A stretch of 18,444 nucleotides of DNA from Collinsella sp. OM04-5 (GTDB lineage: Bacteria; Actinomycetota; Coriobacteriia; Coriobacteriales; Coriobacteriaceae): contig NZ_QSUU01000017.1 in assembly GCF_003439125.1 (NCBI RefSeq), positions 30,928 to 49,371 on the forward strand, in the 5' to 3' direction. Under the pieces are notes generated by a model, which searched no databases, was not told where the DNA came from, and saw only the letters and a program-made list of their open reading frames with translations. Position 1 is the stretch's first letter, and the number at the start of each line of letters is the position of its first letter. Positions 13,753 to 18,444 of this stretch are shown piece after piece. Made by a program: the position numbers and the translations under genes.

Positions 13753-14781
13753 ATGGCCAACAAAGTCACCCTCAAGCAGATCGCCCAGGAGGTGGGGCTT
13801 TCCCCTTCGTCGGTCTCGCTTGTTCTCAATAATCGGCCCTGTCGCATTTCAGAAGAAAACCGCAAGCTTATCAAGGAGGTTGCGGCGCGCAACCACTATG
13901 TTCCTAACCAGATCGCGCGTAGCCTGGTCATGCGCGAGTCGCGCACACTGGGCCTTATCGTTCCCAATATCGAGAGCCGCTTTTTTGCCTCGCTCGCCGG
14001 CAGTTTGGAAAAGCGCTGCCGCGAGGACGGTTACGCGCTCTTTATTACCAGCTCGGGTGGAAGCGCCGATGACGATTTGGAACTGCTGCGCCAGCTGGTG
14101 ACGCGCGGCGTCGACGGCGTCTTTCTGGTAGTGGGTGACGAGTTCTCCGACGATCGCGCCCTGCGCGAGGAAGTGAGCCATCTGCCCATCCCTGCCGTGA
14201 TGGTCGACCGCGCCATTGAGGGCCTCGAGTGCGACAAGGTGATGTTCGACCACGAGATGGGCGGCTACATGGCCACGCGGTATCTGATTGAGCAGGGTCA
14301 TCGCCGCATCGCCTGTTTGGTTAACGCGCGTCGCTCCAATACGGGCCGCAAACGACTTGCCGGTTACGAGCGCGCGCTGCGCGAGGTGGGACTGCCCATC
14401 GACGCGCGCCTGGAGTTTGAGAGCGAGTACTACATTCCGAGCGCATACGAGGCCTCGGAGGCGGTGCTTGCAACCGATGCCACCGCCGTGTTCGCAAGCT
14501 CGGACAACATTGCCCTCGGTCTGCTCAAGCGCTTGCACGAGATGGGGAAGAGCATCCCGGGCGACATCTCTGTGGTGAGTTACGACAACTCGGCGGCCGA
14601 CGTTCTCTTTGAGCCGGCGCTGACCGCGATTGAGCAGGATCCCGGTGTCCTTGCGGAGCATGCTTTTGGCTGCATGTCCAAGCGTCTTGCCGGTAGGGGC
14701 GGTAGACGTGCCGAAGAGGTCGTTCTGGAGCCGGCGCTTATCGTGAAGGGCAGTGTGCTTGACCTTACCGAATATAGCTAA
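13753..14781 (+). CDS. LacI-family transcriptional regulator
   Basis: A 342-aa DNA-binding repressor or activator that responds to a small ligand, usually a sugar. The N-terminal helix-turn-helix is VTLKQIAQEVGLSPSSVSLVLNN (residues 5-27), followed by the hinge PNQIARSLVMRESRTLGLIVP. The rest is a periplasmic-binding-protein-like ligand domain, with VFLVVGDEF, PAVMVDRAIEG, GHRRIACLVN, SSDNIALGLL and SVVSYDN in the usual order. Length is standard. The ATG at 13753 follows GGAAGGAG by about five bases; a longer frame to 13471 overlaps murB antisense and is rejected. The ligand and targets cannot be read. No sugar-transport genes adjoin it here. Confidence 0.93.
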   Translation: MANKVTLKQIAQEVGLSPSSVSLVLNNRPCRISEENRKLIKEVAARNHYVPNQIARSLVMRESRTLGLIVPNIESRFFASLAGSLEKRCREDGYALFITSSGGSADDDLELLRQLVTRGVDGVFLVVGDEFSDDRALREEVSHLPIPAVMVDRAIEGLECDKVMFDHEMGGYMATRYLIEQGHRRIACLVNARRSNTGRKRLAGYERALREVGLPIDARLEFESEYYIPSAYEASEAVLATDATAVFASSDNIALGLLKRLHEMGKSIPGDISVVSYDNSAADVLFEPALTAIEQDPGVLAEHAFGCMSKRLAGRGGRRAEEVVLEPALIVKGSVLDLTEYS

Positions 14782-14835
14782 GCGCACTTGTTTGTTTGCA
14801 TAGATTGCATGCGGAGTGTCCGCTATTTGCCGGCG

Positions 14836-14909
14836 GGGCCGGGGAGGCATACTTTGTTTTGAGAAGTTCGCGGAGCCCACTTCTCAAAACAAAGCAGGCA
14901 CCCCGGCCC
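14836..14909. repeat. Two-part intergenic hairpin after the LacI-family gene
   Basis: The inner arms CTTTGTTTTGAGAAGT (14852-14867) and 14879-14894 are perfect complements around an 11-base loop. The outer arms GGGCCGGGG (14836-14844) and CCCCGGCCC (14901-14909) are also perfect. Between them is a small asymmetric bulge. No T run follows, so it resembles a repeat element more than a terminator. Confidence 0.75.
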
Positions 14910-14984
14910 TCGTCCGTGAACTTTTCCGCTGGGCGAGCCATAGACGCCGCGCACCGATACGGTAAAGCGGCGGCTTGAAATTGG

Positions 14985-14993
14985 TGCTATATT
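14985..14993 (+). promoter_or_regulatory. Extended -10 promoter for the small gene at 15031
   Basis: TGCTATATT fits an extended -10 (TGn plus TATATT), 37 bases before the ATG. No matching -35 box is needed for this class and none is obvious. Confidence 0.42.
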
Positions 14994-15030
14994 CAGCTTG
15001 AGTTGTTTAATGCTAGTACGGGAGGCTGAT

Positions 15031-15519
15031 ATGGGGCTGTTCAAGAAGAAAAACCCGCAGGATGCCTTTGATCCCGATGTGTTTACCATCACGGATACGA
15101 TTTTGGACCCGCCGCGGGTTACATTTTTGCCGGCTATCTATCAGGATGCCACGCGCCGCAAGTGGGCCGTGCATCAGCGTGGCGGCGAGCCGAAGATTTT
15201 TGACTATGCGGACGTGCTTCAGTGCGAAGTAGCCGAGGCGGGCGATCCGGAGGCCGATGAAGCGGTCTCTAAACAGGAATTTGCCCAGCGTATTCTGGCA
15301 AATCCCGCTAAGGCGGCAAAAATGAACGCTGCCAAGCGTAATATGTGTCTTGGTATGGGCGTTGTTGTGGCGGTTCAGACGGGAAAAGACGAGGTTTCCA
15401 AATTGGAGATTCCCGTTATGACCGACGAAGTCAAACGCGATTCAAGCCTATATAAGTCGTATCGGAATGTCGCCGAGAAGATCAAGGCCGAATTTGATGC
15501 CATGGGAGGGCTGGTCTAA
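15031..15519 (+). CDS. Hypothetical cytoplasmic protein
   Basis: A 162-aa protein without a family I can name securely. It begins MGLFKKKNPQDAFDPDVF and has a core with YQDATRRKWAVHQRG followed by EPKIFDYADVLQCEVAEAG. That layout recalls domains that describe a 'file or residual' strand pair in DUF4428/SHOCT-associated proteins, but this is a weak memory match. The C-terminal part is helical and basic (YKSYRNVAEKIKAEFDAM). There is no signal peptide or membrane segment. The ATG at 15031 has GGGAGG six bases upstream; an in-frame TTG at 14998 is less likely. It lies 38 bases before the first GntR gene and may share its transcript. Confidence 0.7.
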   Translation: MGLFKKKNPQDAFDPDVFTITDTILDPPRVTFLPAIYQDATRRKWAVHQRGGEPKIFDYADVLQCEVAEAGDPEADEAVSKQEFAQRILANPAKAAKMNAAKRNMCLGMGVVVAVQTGKDEVSKLEIPVMTDEVKRDSSLYKSYRNVAEKIKAEFDAMGGLV

Positions 15520-15557
15520 TTTTGGCGGCATACGTTTCTGAATGAGGAGTCTGTGCA

Positions 15558-16325
15558 ATGGCAGGCGAATCTTATGCAATTCCCCCTAAAGATCGTGCTG
15601 TTGAGGGAATTCTATGGTATATCCAGCACCATCAGCTTGCCGGCGGCGATCGCCTGCCGGCCGAGCGCGTGCTGTGCGAAGAGATCGGCGTTTCGCGTAC
15701 GGCGTTGCGCGCCGGTATCACGCGGCTCATCTCGTGCGGAACGCTCGAGAGCCGTCGCGGATCGGGTACGTATGTGTGTCCTCCTAAGCCGCTGAACATC
15801 TTCCAGGAAACGTATAACTTTTCCGATGCCGTGCGGACTGCCGGCCTGCATCCCTCTTCTCGTCTGGTTTCCACCGAGACCATCGATGCGGATAAGACGC
15901 TTGCCGACAAGCTTGGGGTGGCTATAGGCGCTCCTTTGCTCCGCATGCAGCGCGTTCGACTTATTGAGGGCGAGCCGGCGTCAATCGAGACGGCTCACGT
16001 TAACCTGTCCCTGTGCCCATCGCTTCCCGAGCACGATTTTGAGTGCGAGAGCCTTTACGATGTCTTGCTCAAAGAAGGTGGCGTGCGTGTTGAGCATGGA
16101 CGTGAGCATATCTCCATCTCGCGTTTGAACGCCGAAGAGGCCGAGCTGCTCCAACAAGAAGAGGGAACGCCGGTGTTCTATGAGAGCACGATGGAATTTG
16201 ATAAGGACATGCGTTTTGTGGAGCATTGCAAATCGGTGATTTTGCCCACAAAGTTCCGCTTTGCCGATAACGGCGAAGAGAACGGCATGAGGAGCGTGGC
16301 AGGTGAACAATGGCTGAAACAGTAG
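15558..16325 (+). CDS. GntR-family regulator, HutC/UTRA type (first of pair)
   Basis: A 255-aa transcription factor. The winged helix-turn-helix is N-terminal: DRLPAERVLCEEIGVSRTAL, then ITRLISCGTLESRRGSGTYV (residues about 30-75). It is followed by a UTRA-type ligand domain, shown by GAPLLRMQRVRLIEGEPASIE, ESLYDVLLKE and PVFYESTMEF. Such proteins sense sugar phosphates or related metabolites and usually repress nearby catabolic genes. The ATG at 15558 follows GAGGAG by eight bases. The 3' end overlaps the next regulator by 16 bases, so the two are translated together. The likely target is the downstream SIS operon; the ligand is unknown. Confidence 0.88.
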   Translation: MAGESYAIPPKDRAVEGILWYIQHHQLAGGDRLPAERVLCEEIGVSRTALRAGITRLISCGTLESRRGSGTYVCPPKPLNIFQETYNFSDAVRTAGLHPSSRLVSTETIDADKTLADKLGVAIGAPLLRMQRVRLIEGEPASIETAHVNLSLCPSLPEHDFECESLYDVLLKEGGVRVEHGREHISISRLNAEEAELLQQEEGTPVFYESTMEFDKDMRFVEHCKSVILPTKFRFADNGEENGMRSVAGEQWLKQ

Positions 16326-17023
16326 ATGCCACCCCGGTTTATATGCGCATTCGACGCCGCATCGAGGAACGTATCGAGCGCAGTATATATCCCACGGGTT
16401 CCATGATTCCGTCCGAAAAAGACCTTGCCGAGGAATTTGGTACGACACGCTTGACCATCCGAAGCGCTGTCGATGAGCTGGTTCGGCGCGGGCAGATTCG
16501 CCGTGTTCGGGGAAAAGGTGCCTTTGTGGCGCAGAAAGTACCTGCTTTTTTTGAACGCACGGTCGGTTTCCGTGAATCGGTCCGTGCTTCGGGCGGCGAG
16601 CCGTCCGTCCGTATTCTCGCGCGTTCCAAGCGTTATGCGGGGCCATATTACGCCGACCTGTTTGGCATCGCCGAGGACGACCTGCTCTATTCCGTTCGAC
16701 GCCTGAACTGCATAAACGGTAGCCCCGTATCGATTGAGACGGCGCTGATTCCCTGCCTGCTGTTCCCAACCATCGAAGATATTGACGTGTCGGTCTTCAG
16801 TTTGTACGAGACCTATGAGATGCTGGGCCGAAAGCCAGTCATGGCACAGGAAAAGCTCGATATCGAAGCGCTGGGCGCACGAGATGCCGGCCTCCTTGGA
16901 CTGGAACAGGGCGATCTTGTTTTGCTTTTGGAATGCGTGAGCTATGACGCGAGCGGTCAGGCTATCGAGTATGTAAAGTCCTTCAATCGTGGCGATACGG
17001 GCGGCTACACCTATACGTACTAG
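16310..17023 (+). CDS. GntR-family regulator, HutC/UTRA type (second of pair)
   Basis: A 237-aa paralogue of the previous protein. The DNA-binding part has PSEKDLAEEFGTTRLTIRSA and ELVRRGQIRRVRGKGAFVAQ. The UTRA-type domain has LLYSVRRLNCINGSPVSIET, SLYETYEML and a final EYVKSFNRGDTGGYTYTY. The pattern of conserved positions is that of the neighbour, but overall identity appears low, so this is an old duplication or independent recruitment. The start is inside the previous gene, with AGGTGA ahead of the ATG. Two adjacent HutC-type regulators might act as a heterodimer or respond to different ligands. The operon it probably controls begins 193 bases after its stop. Confidence 0.88.
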   Translation: MAETVDATPVYMRIRRRIEERIERSIYPTGSMIPSEKDLAEEFGTTRLTIRSAVDELVRRGQIRRVRGKGAFVAQKVPAFFERTVGFRESVRASGGEPSVRILARSKRYAGPYYADLFGIAEDDLLYSVRRLNCINGSPVSIETALIPCLLFPTIEDIDVSVFSLYETYEMLGRKPVMAQEKLDIEALGARDAGLLGLEQGDLVLLLECVSYDASGQAIEYVKSFNRGDTGGYTYTY

Positions 17024-17078
17024 CTGGTATTTTGTGAATAACGGCTGGGAAACTAACCAGTTTGATCGTTGGGTCAGC

Positions 17079-17088
17079 TGTATATACA
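17079..17088. promoter_or_regulatory. Palindrome TGTATATACA, possible operator
   Basis: A perfect 10-base palindrome in the gap between the regulator pair and the SIS gene. Its GT...AC ends fit HutC-type half-sites. A related GTATATAT string also occurs inside the second regulator gene (16382), so the site may be chance. Confidence 0.35.
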
Positions 17089-17176
17089 ACCTTACAGGGC
17101 TCAAAATCGACCGTTCGCCGATGGGGATAAATTAATCGACAAAGAGGTATCAAAAAGCCGTAACCTGTAACTGTGA

Positions 17177-17193
17177 TTGGTATCAAATACTAA
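17177..17193. promoter_or_regulatory. Dyad TTGGTATCAAATACTAA upstream of the SIS gene
   Basis: The core GTAT-CAA-ATAC is perfectly symmetric, and the flanks TTG/TAA nearly so. A further outer pair, GTAAC at 17167 and GTTAC at 17200, is close to the same axis. It ends 22 bases before the SIS start codon and covers a possible -10 (TACTAA), a good place for repression by the GntR pair. Confidence 0.45.
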
Positions 17194-17215
17194 TGATTTG
17201 TTACGAGGTGAGACG

Positions 17216-18331
17216 ATGAAGATGCTCGATTACGTTCAGCTTGCCCATGTGCGTATGGGGGAGAACCTCGAGCGTTCGTCTGAGCTGGTAGCGCAGCTCG
17301 TTGATATTTTCCAGTCCGGTTCTTTTGACGCGCTGCGCATCGTTGCTTCGGGTTCGTCGCGCCATGCCGCCGATTGCGCCCGCGATTACCTGCAAGATGC
17401 CCTGCAAATGCAGGTGTCCGTTGTGACGCCCGAGGCCTTCGTTGATTTTGAACACACCTATCCGCAGCATGCGCTCAACATTGCCGTTTCGCAGAGTGGC
17501 TATTCGACCAATACGATTGCGGCGCTCGATTACATGCGCGCACACGATATGGCTGCAGTTGCGCTCACGGCAAACGTCGAGGCACCCATCAAGGAACACG
17601 CTGACATCGTTCTTGACTACGGTGTGGGCGTCGAGTCGGTGGACTTTGTGACTCTGGGCGTCGAGGTGCTCGTTGAGTACCTGGTGCTCTTTGGTATTTA
17701 CGGCGGTCAGGCGCGCGGAACGATTGACGCCAAGGGCGTTGCCCAGCGTCTTGACGACCTGCGCGAGGCCATCCAGGCCAATGCCGTGATGTGCAAGACC
17801 GCCGAGGCATATGTCCAAGACCACATGCTCGAGCTTTCTGAGCACACGCCCGCCATGGTCGTCGGCAACGGCCCCAACTATGGCGTTGCCGAAGAGGCGG
17901 CCCTCAAGCTGAGCGAGACCATCAAGATTCCTGCCATGCATCACGAAGGCGAGGAGTTCGTCCACGGTCCCGAGATGCAGATCGTTCCGGGCTATCTGGT
18001 GTTTATCGTCGACGATCCGCAGGGGTCGGAGCGTCTTGCGAATATCGCTGATGCGCTATCGAACGTTACGACAAAAACGGTGCTGCTCACGGCCCATCCC
18101 AAGGGTAGGGCTCACGAGGTTGCGGTGCCTCAGGTGGCTCCGCTGCTCAGCGCAATTCCCAATCTTGTGTTCTTCCAGACGATTGCGGCCATGATAGCCG
18201 AGCGTCTGAAGTCATGGGGCGTGCACCCGTATCTTGATGCCGTCTCCAAGCAAATGGAGGTCAAGGCAGAGGGCTACGAAGAGTCAGTCAATGCGCTTAA
18301 GGCCAAAGCGGCCGAGTGTTACGGAATGTAA
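17216..18331 (+). CDS. SIS-domain sugar isomerase/deglycase-like protein
   Basis: A 371-aa cytoplasmic protein with two SIS (sugar isomerase) domains, as in GlmS C-terminal halves, AgaS and FrlB/Gfr-type deglycases. The first domain has IVASGSSRHAADCARDYL and SQSGYSTNTIAAL, binding a sugar phosphate. The second has VVGNGPNYGVAEEAALKLSE and the EFVHGPEMQI motif that carries the catalytic glutamate/histidine region in this group. Substrates in the family are amino-sugar phosphates or glycated amino acids (fructoselysine- or glucoselysine-phosphate); which applies here cannot be decided. The ATG at 17216 has GAGGTGAG upstream; an in-frame TTG at 17177 lies in the dyad and is rejected. It starts an operon continued by the gene at 18392. 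Confidence 0.88.
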   Translation: MKMLDYVQLAHVRMGENLERSSELVAQLVDIFQSGSFDALRIVASGSSRHAADCARDYLQDALQMQVSVVTPEAFVDFEHTYPQHALNIAVSQSGYSTNTIAALDYMRAHDMAAVALTANVEAPIKEHADIVLDYGVGVESVDFVTLGVEVLVEYLVLFGIYGGQARGTIDAKGVAQRLDDLREAIQANAVMCKTAEAYVQDHMLELSEHTPAMVVGNGPNYGVAEEAALKLSETIKIPAMHHEGEEFVHGPEMQIVPGYLVFIVDDPQGSERLANIADALSNVTTKTVLLTAHPKGRAHEVAVPQVAPLLSAIPNLVFFQTIAAMIAERLKSWGVHPYLDAVSKQMEVKAEGYEESVNALKAKAAECYGM

Positions 18332-18391
18332 GCGGGTTTTGATGCCCGTTGGCATGGGGGATGTGGAAACAACCCCAGAAAGGAGAGACAA

Positions 18392-18444
18392 ATGAAGGAA
18401 ACCGAGAAGATCGAGATCATGCATTTCGACCAGGAGGGCTATCT
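18392..18444 (+). CDS. Start of the next operon gene (partial), possibly a second SIS protein
   Basis: An ATG at 18392 with AAAGGAGAG upstream opens the frame MKETEKIEIMHFDQEGY, cut by the window edge. The FDxExY-like beginning resembles that of other SIS-domain deglycases, which often occur in pairs (as GfrE/GfrF do), but 17 codons do not prove it. The gap to the SIS gene is 60 bases, so one transcript is likely. Confidence 0.55.
   Translation, partial: MKETEKIEIMHFDQEGY

Noticed and set aside
13849..14880. A 343-codon open frame on the minus strand
   Set aside because: Antisense to the LacI-family gene, with no family motif and no start signal.

Overview
The window looks like chromosome from a gut Coriobacteriia member, most likely Collinsella or a close relative. 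This is inferred from the high-GC codon use of the housekeeping genes (galE, murB, LacI/GntR regulators), the Tat-type lipid-free secreted coiled-coil/CHAP protein, and the style of the insertion-sequence remnants. No rRNA, tRNA or CRISPR array was seen.

Positions 1-5648 hold a plus-strand operon that looks like a peptide natural-product (RiPP/bacteriocin) cluster. It has an ABC ATPase and two six-helix permeases (a LanFEG/BcrAB-like immunity or efflux set), a radical SAM/SPASM peptide maturase, and a one-piece ABC exporter (membrane domain plus ATPase). Junctions overlap or are short, so the genes are probably co-transcribed. The maturase is split by a one-base shift near 2859: its N-terminal segment is in one frame and the radical SAM core in another. 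No precursor peptide gene was recognised; it may lie left of the window.

Positions 5649-9160 are an accessory islet bounded by two transposase wrecks: an IS1595-type (ISXO2-like) remnant at about 5849-6370 and an IS3 OrfA remnant at 8799-9017. Between them, on the minus strand, sits a compact two-gene unit: an AAA/OLD-like ATPase followed, with an 8-base overlap and a TTG start, by a Cys-rich protein with a PD-(D/E)XK-like core. This pair has the architecture of an anti-phage or anti-plasmid defence module that I cannot match to a named system. It is the best candidate here for something undescribed.

Positions 9162-14781 return to ordinary chromosome: galE (minus), a secreted CHAP-domain peptidoglycan hydrolase (plus), a small HTH-like hypothetical gene, murB (minus) and a LacI-family regulator (plus). 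The gaps between these genes hold several long inverted repeats that are not simple terminators. An 18-bp imperfect copy of the murB 3' end lies on the far side of the small hypothetical gene, as if that gene had been inserted at murB.

Positions 15031-18444 hold a small hypothetical gene, two overlapping GntR/HutC-type regulators, and the start of an operon with a double-SIS sugar isomerase/deglycase-like protein and the first codons of a further gene. Nested dyads in the gap before the SIS gene are plausible operators for the regulator pair.
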